Assembly: GCF_007558815.1 (NCBI RefSeq)
Contig: NZ_VLTJ01000008.1
Coordinates: 111,431-175,430 of the forward strand
Direction: 5' to 3'
Length of the DNA: 64,000 nt
Source: Verticiella sediminum
GTDB lineage: Bacteria; Pseudomonadota; Gammaproteobacteria; Burkholderiales; Burkholderiaceae_B
The notes under the pieces: model-generated
What the model was told of the DNA's origin: nothing
The model's database searches: none
What the model saw: only the letters and a program-made list of their open reading frames with translations
Part shown: piece by piece, positions 56,349-64,000 of the stretch
Numbering within the stretch: the stretch's first letter is position 1
Layout of the letters: each line of letters opens with the position of its first letter
Translations under genes and position numbers: made by a program

Positions 56349-59300
56349 GTGTCGAACATCCTGCGTCTGCCCGGCTCCAACGCCCTGTCCTCCTTTCGCC
56401 GCGAGCGCCTGCTGGCCCGCCTGCACGCGCTCGGCGCGCCGATTGCCGAGGTCTCAGCCCGTCACGTGCACTTCGTGCACACGGATGCCGCGCTGGACGC
56501 CGCGGCGCGCGCCAACCTGGAGCGCCTGCTGGCCTACGGCGAGCCGGCCGACGCCGAGGTGCAGGGCGTCGGCCTGTTGGTGATTCCGCGCCTGGGCACG
56601 ATCTCGCCCTGGGCCAGCAAGGCCACCGACATCGCGCGCAACTGCGACATTCCCGGCGTGCTGCGCATCGAGCGCGCCGTGCAGTACACCCTCGTGCCGC
56701 AGCGCGGCTGGCTGGGCGAGAAGAAGATCCCGTCCGAGCAACTGGCCGCCATCGCCGGCGCGCTGCACGACCGCATGACCGAGACCGTGGTCGATGCGCA
56801 CTTCGACGGCGCCGCGCTGTTCGCCGAGCTGCCCGGCAAGCCGCTCGCCAGCGTGCCGCTGCTGGCCCAGGGCCGCGCCGCCATCGACGCGGCCAACGCC
56901 TCGCTCGGCCTGGCGCTGTCCGAAGACGAAGTGCTGTACCTGGCCGAAGCCTTCACCAGGCTGCAGCGCGATCCCACCGACGTCGAGCTGATGATGTTCG
57001 CGCAGGCCAACAGCGAGCACTGCCGGCACAAGATCTTCAACGCGCAGTGGCGCATCGACGCGGCCGACCAGCCCCACACCCTGTTCGGCATGATCCGCCA
57101 GACGCACGCGGCCCAGCCGCGCGGCACGGTGGTGGCCTACTCGGACAACGCCGCCATCATGGAAGGCGGCGCGGCCGAGCGCTTTCACCCGGTGCCGGGC
57201 GGCCATGCGTACGCCGCGCGCAGCGCGCTGGTGCACACGCTCATGAAGGTCGAGACGCACAATCACCCGACCGCCATCGCCCCGTTCCCGGGCGCGGCCA
57301 CGGGCGCGGGCGGCGAAATCCGCGACGAAGGCGCCACCGGGCGCGGCTCCAAACCCAAGGCGGGCCTGACCGGCTTCACCGTGTCGCACCTGCGTCTGCC
57401 CGAGGCCACGCGCGCGTGGGAAGCCGATCACCACGGCCTGCCCGAGCGCATCGCCAGCCCGCTCTCGATCATGATCGACGGCCCGATCGGCGGCGCGGCC
57501 TTCAACAACGAATTCGGCCGGCCCAATCTGCTCGGCTACTTCCGCACCTATGAGCAGACCGCGGGCGGCACCCGCTGGGGCTATCACAAGCCCATCATGA
57601 TCGCCGGCGGCCTGGGCAGCATCGACGCCGGCCTCACCCGGAAAGATCCGATCCCGCCCGGCTCGCTCCTGATCCAGCTCGGCGGGCCCGGCATGCGCAT
57701 CGGCATGGGCGGCGGCGCCGCGTCCAGCATGGGCGTGGGCAGCAACACCGCCGAACTCGACTTCGACTCCGTGCAGCGCGGCAACCCCGAGATCCAGCGC
57801 CGGGCGCAGGAAGTCATCGACCGCTGCTGGCAACTGGGCGCGGACAACCCGGTGCTCTCGATCCACGACGTGGGCGCGGGCGGCCTGTCCAATGCCTTTC
57901 CCGAGATCGTCAACGACGCCGGGCGCGGCGCGACCTTCGACCTGCGCGAAGTGCATATCGAGGAATCCGGCATGTCGCCGGCCGAGATCTGGTCCAACGA
58001 ATCCCAGGAGCGCTACGTCCTTGCCATCGCGCCGGCCAGCCTGGGCCTCTTCGACGCGCTGTGCAGGCGCGAGCGCTGCCCGTACGCGGTAGTGGGCATC
58101 GCCACCGAAGAGCGCCAGTTGCGCGTGGTCGACGCCGAAGGGCTGGACCCGCTGCCGGGCGACGTACCGGCAGCGCACGCACAGCCCCGCCCGGTCGACC
58201 TGCCCATCGACGTCATCCTCGGCAAGCCGCCGCGCATGCTACGCGACGCCGAGCGCGTGCCCGGCGTGCGCGAGCCGCTCGATCTGGTCGGCCTGGAGCT
58301 GGACACCGTCGTGCTCGACGTGCTGCGCCATCCCACGGTGGCCAACAAGACCTTTCTCATCACCATCGGCGATCGCACCGTGGGCGGCCTGTCCTCGCGC
58401 GACCAGATGGTCGGCCCCTGGCAGGTGCCGGTGGCCGACTGCGCCGTCACCCTGGCCGACTACAGCGGCCACCGGGGCGAAGCGATGGCCATGGGCGAGC
58501 GTAGCCCGCTCGCCGTGATCGACGCGCCGGCCTCCGGGCGCATGGCGGTCGCCGAGGCGATCACCAACCTGCTGGCCGCGCCCGTCGCCAGCCTTGAGGA
58601 CGTGAAGCTCTCGGCCAACTGGATGGCCGCCTGCGGCGAAGCCGGCCAGGACGCCGCGCTTTACGACACGGTCTCGGCGGTCAGCCGGTTCTGCCAGCAG
58701 ATGGGCCTGTCGATTCCGGTGGGCAAGGATTCCCTCTCCATGCGCACCACCTGGCAGGAGAACGGCGAAGGCCGCAAGGTCACGGCGCCGGTCTCGCTGG
58801 TGGTGACGGCCTTCGCGCCGGTGGCCGACGTGCGCCAGGCGTTGACGCCGCAACTGCGCACCGACGCCGGCGACACGGTGCTGATCCTGATCGACCTCGG
58901 GCAGGGCCGTAACCGTCTGGGCGGCTCGATCCTGGCCCAGGTGGTCAACCAGGTCGGCGACAGCGTGCCCGACCTGGACGACGCCGAGGCCCTGCGTGCC
59001 GCGTTCGCCACGGTGCGCGCGCTGGCCGAGCAGGGTGCGGTGCTGGCCTACCACGATCGTTCCGACGGCGGCCTCATCGCCACCGTGAGCGAAATGGCCT
59101 TCGCCGGGCGCACCGGCGTGTCGATCAACCTGGACATGCTCACCTTCGACGCCAACGCGGCCGACTGGGGCGACTACAAGATCCGCCCCGAGCAGGTCGC
59201 CGTGCAGCGCGCCGAAGCCGTGGTGCGCGCGCTCTTCGCCGAAGAGGCCGGCATCGTGATCCAGGTGCCCGCCGCCGAGCGCGACGCCGTGCTGTCCGTG

Positions 59301-60368
59301 CTGCGTGCCGCCGGTTTGTCCAAACATTCGCACGTCATCGGCAAGCCCAACACCACCGACCACGTCGAGGTGTTCAGCGACGCCAGGAAGATCTGGTCGC
59401 GTCCGCGCGCCGAGCTGGGCCGCGCCTGGAGCGAGGTCAGCCACGCCATCATGCGCCTGCGCGACAACCCTGCCTGCGCCGACGCCGAATTCGACACCTG
59501 GCTGGACGCCGAGAATCCCGGTCTGTCGCCGCGCGTCGCCTTCGATCCGCAGGAAGACGTCGCCGCGCCCTACATCGCCAAGGGCGCTCGTCCGCGCGTG
59601 GCCGTGCTGCGCGAGCAGGGCTGCAACAGCCACGTCGAGATGGCGCACGCCTTTCACACCGCCGGCTTCGAGGCCTGGGACGTGCACATGACCGACCTGC
59701 TGTCGGGCCGCGTCGGCCTGGACGCGTTCAAGGGGCTGGTCGCCGTGGGTGGCTTCAGCTACGGCGACGTGCTGGGCGCGGGCGAAGGCTGGGCGCGCAC
59801 GATCCGTTTTCATGCGGGCCTGTCCGACGCCTTCGCGGCCTGGTTCGGCCGCGACGACACCTTCGCGCTGGGCGTGTGCAACGGCTGCCAGATGATGGCC
59901 GCGCTCGCGCCGCTGATCCCGGGCGCCGAAGCCTGGCCGACGTTCACCACCAACCGTTCCGAGAAGTTCGAGGCCCGGCTCTCGCTGGTCGAGATTCCCG
60001 AGTCGCCTTCGATCTTCCTCGCCGGCATGGCGGGCGCGCGCGTGCCCATCGCCGTCTCGCACGGCGAGGGCTACGCCAATTTCGCCCGCCAGGGCGACCA
60101 GGCGCATGCGCTGGCCGCGATGCGTTACATCGACAACCGCGGCACCATCACCGAAGCCTACCCGGCCAACCCCAACGGTTCGCCCAACGGCCTGGCCGGC
60201 GTGACCACGGCAGACGGGCGCTTCACCGTGCTCATGCCGCACCCCGAACGGGTGGTGCGCAACGTGCAGATGTCCTGGGCGCCGCAGCGCTGGGGCAGCG
60301 CGGACGCGGGCGGCGCCTACACGCCGTGGATGCGGATGTTTCGCAACGCGCGCGTCTGGGTCGACTGA
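56349..60368 (+). CDS. purL: Phosphoribosylformylglycinamidine synthase
   Basis: A 1339-residue single-chain enzyme of purine synthesis, converting FGAR, glutamine and ATP to FGAM. It has an N-terminal PurS-like domain, two AIRS-type halves ([33 protein letters not shown] in the amidase part) and a C-terminal glutaminase with nucleophile C1177 (GVCNGCQMM) and [13 protein letters not shown] at the end. Start GTG 56349 precedes the conserved beginning [10 protein letters not shown]. It is a housekeeping gene with its promoter in 56205-56348. Confidence 0.97.
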   Translation: MSNILRLPGSNALSSFRRERLLARLHALGAPIAEVSARHVHFVHTDAALDAAARANLERLLAYGEPADAEVQGVGLLVIPRLGTISPWASKATDIARNCDIPGVLRIERAVQYTLVPQRGWLGEKKIPSEQLAAIAGALHDRMTETVVDAHFDGAALFAELPGKPLASVPLLAQGRAAIDAANASLGLALSEDEVLYLAEAFTRLQRDPTDVELMMFAQANSEHCRHKIFNAQWRIDAADQPHTLFGMIRQTHAAQPRGTVVAYSDNAAIMEGGAAERFHPVPGGHAYAARSALVHTLMKVETHNHPTAIAPFPGAATGAGGEIRDEGATGRGSKPKAGLTGFTVSHLRLPEATRAWEADHHGLPERIASPLSIMIDGPIGGAAFNNEFGRPNLLGYFRTYEQTAGGTRWGYHKPIMIAGGLGSIDAGLTRKDPIPPGSLLIQLGGPGMRIGMGGGAASSMGVGSNTAELDFDSVQRGNPEIQRRAQEVIDRCWQLGADNPVLSIHDVGAGGLSNAFPEIVNDAGRGATFDLREVHIEESGMSPAEIWSNESQERYVLAIAPASLGLFDALCRRERCPYAVVGIATEERQLRVVDAEGLDPLPGDVPAAHAQPRPVDLPIDVILGKPPRMLRDAERVPGVREPLDLVGLELDTVVLDVLRHPTVANKTFLITIGDRTVGGLSSRDQMVGPWQVPVADCAVTLADYSGHRGEAMAMGERSPLAVIDAPASGRMAVAEAITNLLAAPVASLEDVKLSANWMAACGEAGQDAALYDTVSAVSRFCQQMGLSIPVGKDSLSMRTTWQENGEGRKVTAPVSLVVTAFAPVADVRQALTPQLRTDAGDTVLILIDLGQGRNRLGGSILAQVVNQVGDSVPDLDDAEALRAAFATVRALAEQGAVLAYHDRSDGGLIATVSEMAFAGRTGVSINLDMLTFDANAADWGDYKIRPEQVAVQRAEAVVRALFAEEAGIVIQVPAAERDAVLSVLRAAGLSKHSHVIGKPNTTDHVEVFSDARKIWSRPRAELGRAWSEVSHAIMRLRDNPACADAEFDTWLDAENPGLSPRVAFDPQEDVAAPYIAKGARPRVAVLREQGCNSHVEMAHAFHTAGFEAWDVHMTDLLSGRVGLDAFKGLVAVGGFSYGDVLGAGEGWARTIRFHAGLSDAFAAWFGRDDTFALGVCNGCQMMAALAPLIPGAEAWPTFTTNRSEKFEARLSLVEIPESPSIFLAGMAGARVPIAVSHGEGYANFARQGDQAHALAAMRYIDNRGTITEAYPANPNGSPNGLAGVTTADGRFTVLMPHPERVVRNVQMSWAPQRWGSADAGGAYTPWMRMFRNARVWVD

Positions 60369-60382
60369 AAGGGGCGGTGGCC

Positions 60383-60805
60383 ATGGAACAACGCGTCTCG
60401 GTGATCACGCTGCCGGTGGCCGATGTGGTCCGGGCCCGTGCCTTCTATTGCGAAGGCCTGGGCTGGTCGCCGGCGCATGCCGGCGACGGCGTCGTGTTCT
60501 TCCAGTGCAACGGCTTCGTGTTCGCCCTCTGGCAGCGCGAGGATTTCCTGGCCGACATCGGCGCGCACGCGCTGGCGCCGGGCTACAGGATGGCGCTCGC
60601 GCACAACCTGCGCAGCCGCGCCGAGGTCGATCGTCTGCTGGCCACGGCCGAGGCCGCCGGCGCACGCATCCTCAGAGCCGCGCACGAGCAGCCCTGGGGC
60701 GGCTACTCCGGCTATTTCGCCGATCCCGACGATCACGTGTGGGAAGTGGCGCACAACCCGGTCTGGCCGATCTCCCCGGAAGGCAACGTGAGCTACGCCG
60801 GCTGA
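60383..60805 (+). CDS. VOC-superfamily (glyoxalase/bleomycin-resistance) protein
   Basis: A 140-residue protein of the glyoxalase fold (LPVADVVRARAFYCEGLGW; YSGYFADPDDHVWEVAHNP). Metal ligands of glyoxalase I are only partly present, with glutamate in VWEVAHN. It lies 14 bp after purL on the same strand and may be co-transcribed. Function unknown. Confidence 0.8.
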   Translation: MEQRVSVITLPVADVVRARAFYCEGLGWSPAHAGDGVVFFQCNGFVFALWQREDFLADIGAHALAPGYRMALAHNLRSRAEVDRLLATAEAAGARILRAAHEQPWGGYSGYFADPDDHVWEVAHNPVWPISPEGNVSYAG

Positions 60806-60889
60806 GCGTGCTTCAGGCGCCGCCGAAGCGCTCCCGGCGGGGGGCGACTGGTCGACGCTTCCGTCATTTTCCTGATTGGTCGATCATCC

Positions 60890-61429
60890 ATGAGCTTCAC
60901 CGTATCCGGCGTGCTGGACATGTCCAGCCCCGCCGCCAAGCGCTCCGCCTACGCCGACGTGCGCGCCCGGCTCGAAGCGCTGCTCGCCGGCGAGCGCGAC
61001 GCCATCGCCAATCTCGCCCAGTGCGCCGCGCTGATCCAGCAGACCGTGCCAGGGCTGAACTGGGCCGGCTTCTATCTGGCGCGGGGCGAGGAGCTGGTGC
61101 TCGGCCCCTTCCAGGGCAAGGTCGCCTGCGTGCGCATCCCGGTCGGACGCGGCGTCTGCGGGACCTGCGCGGCCACGCGCGAGGTCCAGATCGTTCCCGA
61201 TGTCCATGCCTTTCCGGGCCACATCGCCTGCGACAGCGCTTCGCGCTCGGAATTGGTGTTGCCGCTGACGACTGCCGGCGAACTCCTCGGCGTGCTCGAT
61301 CTGGACAGCCCCGAGCCGGGGCGCTTCGATGCGGCGGATGCCGCCGGCTTCGCCGCGCTGGTCGAGGTGCTGCTGTCGGGGACGGACTGGACCGGGCTGT
61401 CGCGCCAGGCGAGCACCGCGCGCGAATAG
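60890..61429 (+). CDS. Free methionine-R-sulfoxide reductase (GAF domain)
   Basis: A 179-residue single-GAF enzyme that reduces free Met-R-sulfoxide with thioredoxin. The three conserved cysteines are C80, C90 and C114, equivalent to C84, C94 and C118 of E. coli fRMsr, in GPFQGKVACVRIPVGRGVCG and HIACDSASRSELVLPL. An additional cysteine is at C93. ATG 60890. It ends convergent to the deformylase gene (15 bp gap). Confidence 0.92.
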   Translation: MSFTVSGVLDMSSPAAKRSAYADVRARLEALLAGERDAIANLAQCAALIQQTVPGLNWAGFYLARGEELVLGPFQGKVACVRIPVGRGVCGTCAATREVQIVPDVHAFPGHIACDSASRSELVLPLTTAGELLGVLDLDSPEPGRFDAADAAGFAALVEVLLSGTDWTGLSRQASTARE

Positions 61430-61444
61430 CTCGGGCCGGGCTCG

Positions 61445-61969
61445 CTACCGGCTCGCCAGCGTCGGGAACAGCACGTCGGTGTAGCCGAAGCGGGTGAAAT
61501 CCTCGATGCGGGAGGGGTAGAGCCGACCGATGAGGTGGTCGCATTCGTGCTGTACGACGCGCGCGTGAAACCCATGCGCCGTGCGCTCGATGCGATTGCC
61601 CTTCTCGTCGTATCCCGTGTAGCGGATGTCCGCGTGGCGTGGCACCACGCCGCGCAACCCCGGCACCGACAGGCAGCCTTCCCAGCCATCCTCCATCGCG
61701 TCCGACAGCGGTTCGATGACGGGATTGACGAGCACGGTCCACGGCACGGGAGGCGCCTCGGGGTAGCGCTCGCTATGTTCGAAGCCGAAGATCACGACTT
61801 GCAGGCCCACGCCGATCTGGGGCGCTGCGAGCCCTACGCCGCCCGCGTGGCGCATAGTGTCGTGCATGTCGGTCACCAGCTCGCGCAGCGCCGGCGAGTC
61901 GAACTCTGCCACGGGCTGCGCCGGCTGCAGCAATCGGGCGTCGCCCATCTTGAGAAGGTCACGAATCAT
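61445..61969 (-). CDS. def: Peptide deformylase
   Basis: A 174-residue metallo-enzyme that removes N-formyl from nascent proteins. All three motifs are intact: [10 protein letters not shown] (44-53), EGCLS (97-101, metal ligand C99) and HECDH (141-145, ligands H141 and H145, catalytic E142). It is a stand-alone copy; the usual def-fmt arrangement is absent, so this is probably the second (def2-type) gene of the genome. Confidence 0.95.
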   Translation of the reverse strand: MIRDLLKMGDARLLQPAQPVAEFDSPALRELVTDMHDTMRHAGGVGLAAPQIGVGLQVVIFGFEHSERYPEAPPVPWTVLVNPVIEPLSDAMEDGWEGCLSVPGLRGVVPRHADIRYTGYDEKGNRIERTAHGFHARVVQHECDHLIGRLYPSRIEDFTRFGYTDVLFPTLASR

Positions 61970-62110
61970 CGCAGGCAGGGCAAAGGTAGGGCCGACGCCA
62001 CACTCTAGCAGACGCGGCGGCGCGATGGCCGGGGCGGGCGGCCGGGAGGGCCGCCGACGGCAGCAACGCTTGACAGCCGCAACGCACGAGGCTGGATGGG
62101 TCGAAGGTGG

Positions 62111-62168
62111 GCGTCAAGCGTGCCCATGGGGGCGCGCTTGACGCACCGAGGCATGCGAACCCTATATT
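62111..62168 (+). promoter_or_regulatory. Promoter region of the vapBC-like operon with inverted repeats
   Basis: GCGTCAAGCG (62111-62120) and CGCTTGACGC (62135-62144) are a perfect 10-bp inverted repeat with a 14-bp spacer. The right arm contains a -35-like TTGACG (62138-62143), with TATATT (62163-62168) 19 bp later. A further CGCTTGAC is at 62067-62074. Confidence 0.5.
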
Positions 62169-62169
62169 C

Positions 62170-62192
62170 GTGTACACAGGTTATGTGCGCAC
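62170..62192. promoter_or_regulatory. Twin palindromes, candidate antitoxin operator
   Basis: GTGTACAC (62170-62177) and GTGCGCAC (62185-62192) are perfect 8-bp palindromes with centres 15 bp apart, directly after the -10 element and before the GGAG ribosome site. This is a fitting place for autorepression by a VapB-VapC complex. Confidence 0.45.
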
Positions 62193-62201
62193 GGAGCACC
62201 A

Positions 62202-62429
62202 ATGAACATCACACTGTCGATCGACGAGAAGGTCGTGGAGCGCGCGCGCCGGGTCGCACAGGCGAGCGGCAAAAGCCTGAATCAGGTAGTCCGCGAATAT
62301 CTCGAACAGCTCGCTGGAGCGCAAACCGTCGAAACCGAGGTTGCCGAACTGAGAGAGCTATCCCTAACCAGCGGCGGCCGTCTGGCGGGCTGGCGTTTCG
62401 ACCGGAACGAGGCGCATGAGCGCGCCTGA
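62202..62429 (+). CDS. Ribbon-helix-helix antitoxin, VapB-like
   Basis: A 75-residue protein. Residues 2-38 form a ribbon-helix-helix (MNITLSIDEKVVERARRVA, then SLNQVVREYLEQL). The charged C-terminus (LAGWRFDRNEAHERA) would be the toxin-binding arm. GGAG precedes ATG 62202 by five bases. It overlaps the toxin start by 14 bp, the usual coupling of toxin-antitoxin pairs. Confidence 0.82.
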   Translation: MNITLSIDEKVVERARRVAQASGKSLNQVVREYLEQLAGAQTVETEVAELRELSLTSGGRLAGWRFDRNEAHERA

Positions 62430-62874
62430 GCGCAAGGCCGTTCTGCGCGACGCCGGCGCTTTGCAGCGTGCGTTCATCGACAGCAACATCCTGGTCCATA
62501 CCGATGCCACCGATGCACCAGCCAAGCGCGATTGCGCGTTGGCCCTGATCGAGCAGCACATGTACACGCGTACGGGCGTGATATCCACGCAAGTGCTGCA
62601 GGAGTACTACGCAGTCGCCACCCGCAAGCTAGGGGTGGTGCCGGAGCTGGCGCAGCGCAAGGCGGCACTGTTCGCGCGGCTGGACGTGGTGCAGGTGGAT
62701 CTGCAACTCATCCTTGCCGCCATCGACCTCCTGCGGCTCCATCGGCTGTCGTTCTGGGATGCGCTGATCGTTCAGGCCGGGCGTGTCGGCGGTTGTCCCG
62801 TGCTCCTCAGCGAGGATCTGCACGATGGTGGGCGGCTTCGCGACATCAGGGTGGTGAATCCGTTCTCGACGTAG
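62416..62874 (+). CDS. PIN-domain ribonuclease toxin, VapC-like
   Basis: A 152-residue PIN-fold RNase. The acidic metal-site residues are all present: D22 (FIDSNILVH), E63 (QVLQEYY), D115 (SFWDALI) and D134 (LSEDL). VapC toxins cleave tRNA or rRNA, and the RNA target here is unknown. Translation from ATG 62416 overlaps the antitoxin gene. The operon ends just before a hairpin. Confidence 0.88.
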   Translation: MSAPERKAVLRDAGALQRAFIDSNILVHTDATDAPAKRDCALALIEQHMYTRTGVISTQVLQEYYAVATRKLGVVPELAQRKAALFARLDVVQVDLQLILAAIDLLRLHRLSFWDALIVQAGRVGGCPVLLSEDLHDGGRLRDIRVVNPFST

Positions 62875-62880
62875 AGAAAG

Positions 62881-62909
62881 CCGGCGGCCCGATGTCGACA
62901 GGCCGCCGG
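62881..62909 (-). terminator. Intrinsic terminator of the TRAP receptor gene
   Basis: CCGGCGGCC and GGCCGCCGG form a perfect 9-bp stem with an 11-base loop. On the minus strand CTTTCTC follows. It is 17 bp beyond the receptor stop and also 7 bp beyond the vapC stop, so it may act in both directions. Confidence 0.6.
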
Positions 62910-62925
62910 GCCCTCTTGCAAGGAC

Positions 62926-63963
62926 TTACTGCTTGCGTTCGGCGATTACCTTCTGCGCAGCGTCGACCAGGTCCTCGCCGATCTGCTTCTTCCACTTGTC
63001 GAACACCGGCTTGGTGGCGGCTACGAAGGCATCGTGCTCGGCCGGGGTCAGCTCGACCACTTCCACGCCGTGCGACTCGATGTCGTCGAGCAGCGCGCGG
63101 TCGTCGCCCGACATCCCCTTGCGGGCGATCTCCACCTGCTGCTTGCCGGCGTCGATGGCGGCCTGGCGCACGATCTCCTGGTCTTCCTTGGTCCAACTGT
63201 TGAAGACGTCGCGGTTGACCACGAACACCAGCGGATCGTTCACGTAGTTCCAGAACGTCAGGTACTTCTGGCCGACGCTGTACAGCTTGGAGCCGGTGTA
63301 GATCGAGACGGGGTTCTCCTGGCCGTCCACGGCACCGCTGGCAAGCGCAGGCTGCGCGTCGGCCCAGCTCATCTGGGTGGGGTTGGCGCCGAGCGCGGTG
63401 AAGGTGTCGATGTAGAGCGGCGAGCCGACCACGCGCAGCTTCAGGCCCTTCATGTCCTCGGGCTTGCGGATGGGCTGCTTGGAGTTGGAGAGCTGGCGGT
63501 AGCCGTTCTCGCCCCAGGCCAGCGGCAGCACGCCGGCCTTCTCGATGAGGCCGAACAGCTCCTTGCCGACCTCGCCCTGCACGAGCGCGTCGACCGCGGC
63601 GTAGTCGGGCATCAGGAAGGGCATGGAGAACAGGTTGAGCGCGCGCACCTGCGGCGACCAGTTGATGGTCGAGCCCACGGCCATGTCGATCACGCCCTGG
63701 CGGATGGCGGTGAATTCGCGGGTCTGGTCGCCCTGCACCAGCGAGGTGCCGGGGTAGATCTTGATGTTGATGCGGCCATCGGTGCGCTCGCGCACCAGGT
63801 CCGACCAGATCACGGCGCCCTGGCCCCAGGGGAAGGTCGTGCCGACCACGATGGACAGCTTGTACTCCGACTTGTAGGCCGGGGCGGCGTGGGCGGCGGG
63901 CGCGAGGGCGAAGGCGGCGCAGGCGGCGAGGCCGGCACACAGGGAACGCAGGGTCTTCTTCAT
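62926..63963 (-). CDS. TRAP-transporter periplasmic receptor, DctP family
   Basis: A 345-residue solute-binding protein with signal peptide ending near AHA-APAY. Typical segments: GAVIWSDLVRERTDGRINIKIYP in part, GVIDMAVGST, and WADAQPALASGAVDGQENP, which holds the family's substrate-contacting arginine region upstream (LRVVGSPLY). TRAP receptors bind organic acid anions for sodium-driven import. The DctQM membrane genes are not in the window; as the first gene of a minus-strand transcript with a terminator after it, this may be a stand-alone receptor gene. Confidence 0.9.
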   Translation of the reverse strand: MKKTLRSLCAGLAACAAFALAPAAHAAPAYKSEYKLSIVVGTTFPWGQGAVIWSDLVRERTDGRINIKIYPGTSLVQGDQTREFTAIRQGVIDMAVGSTINWSPQVRALNLFSMPFLMPDYAAVDALVQGEVGKELFGLIEKAGVLPLAWGENGYRQLSNSKQPIRKPEDMKGLKLRVVGSPLYIDTFTALGANPTQMSWADAQPALASGAVDGQENPVSIYTGSKLYSVGQKYLTFWNYVNDPLVFVVNRDVFNSWTKEDQEIVRQAAIDAGKQQVEIARKGMSGDDRALLDDIESHGVEVVELTPAEHDAFVAATKPVFDKWKKQIGEDLVDAAQKVIAERKQ

Positions 63964-64000
63964 GGGTGTCTCCTTACGGGTGGAACCGGATGCGAGTCGC

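Noticed and set aside
53952..60368. A 2138-residue PurL with a giant N-terminal extension
   Set aside because: The extension is antisense to the alpha-2-macroglobulin gene; PurL homology begins exactly at GTG 56349.
1..64000. CRISPR array, insertion sequence or prophage
   Set aside because: No regularly spaced repeats, transposase, integrase or phage structural genes were found on reading the window.

Overview
The window is GC-rich, densely coded bacterial chromosome. The gene content points to a betaproteobacterium of the Burkholderiales, probably Alcaligenaceae (Bordetella/Achromobacter-like). Supporting signs are three solo Bug/TctC-type solute receptors, a NicR/BpsR-like MarR regulator next to nicotinate-type genes, a PurL of the long single-chain type, and many small catabolic clusters each with its own regulator. 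This is inferred from protein families, not from a marker gene. No insertion sequence, prophage, CRISPR array or rRNA was seen.

Region 1 (1-5760) looks like the end of a nicotinate catabolic cluster: the tail of a flavin hydroxylase (NicC-like), a [2Fe-2S] subunit (NicA-like), a molybdopterin/tri-haem fusion (NicB-like) whose molybdenum part appears eroded, a niacin-type MFS importer and a MarR regulator. Region 2 (6021-8586) holds an alpha/beta hydrolase, a LysR regulator and a pirin. Region 3 (8727-19209) is a complete selenocysteine locus read on the minus strand: a three-subunit membrane formate dehydrogenase whose alpha subunit is interrupted by an in-frame UGA with a SECIS hairpin, then fdhE, selA, selB, the selenocysteine tRNA and selD. 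Region 4 (19241-20297) is an LrgA/LrgB-type membrane pair.

Region 5 (20403-29377) appears to be one eight-gene minus-strand operon that joins a two-component aromatic-ring dioxygenase (AntABC/BenABC type) to a five-gene branched-chain-amino-acid-type ABC importer, with a divergent AraC/XylS regulator and paired direct repeats between them. Region 6 (29603-31862) is eutBC, adenosylcobalamin-dependent ethanolamine ammonia-lyase. Region 7 (31882-36201) is a Bug receptor, SDR and ThDP-enzyme cluster facing a GntR regulator across an 18-bp AT palindrome. Region 8 (36306-42293) is a seven-gene catabolic run of unknown substrate with its own LacI regulator and candidate operators upstream.

Region 9 (42628-48449) carries a DnaQ/GIY-YIG fusion nuclease, a DTW-domain tRNA modification enzyme, an AraC regulator, and a Bug receptor with an acyl-CoA ligase. 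Region 10 (48533-61969) holds housekeeping and envelope genes: pbpC overlapping a giant alpha-2-macroglobulin, purL, a VOC protein, free methionine-R-sulfoxide reductase and peptide deformylase. Region 11 (62111-63963) is a VapBC-type toxin-antitoxin pair with its promoter, then a TRAP-transporter receptor gene with a terminator.
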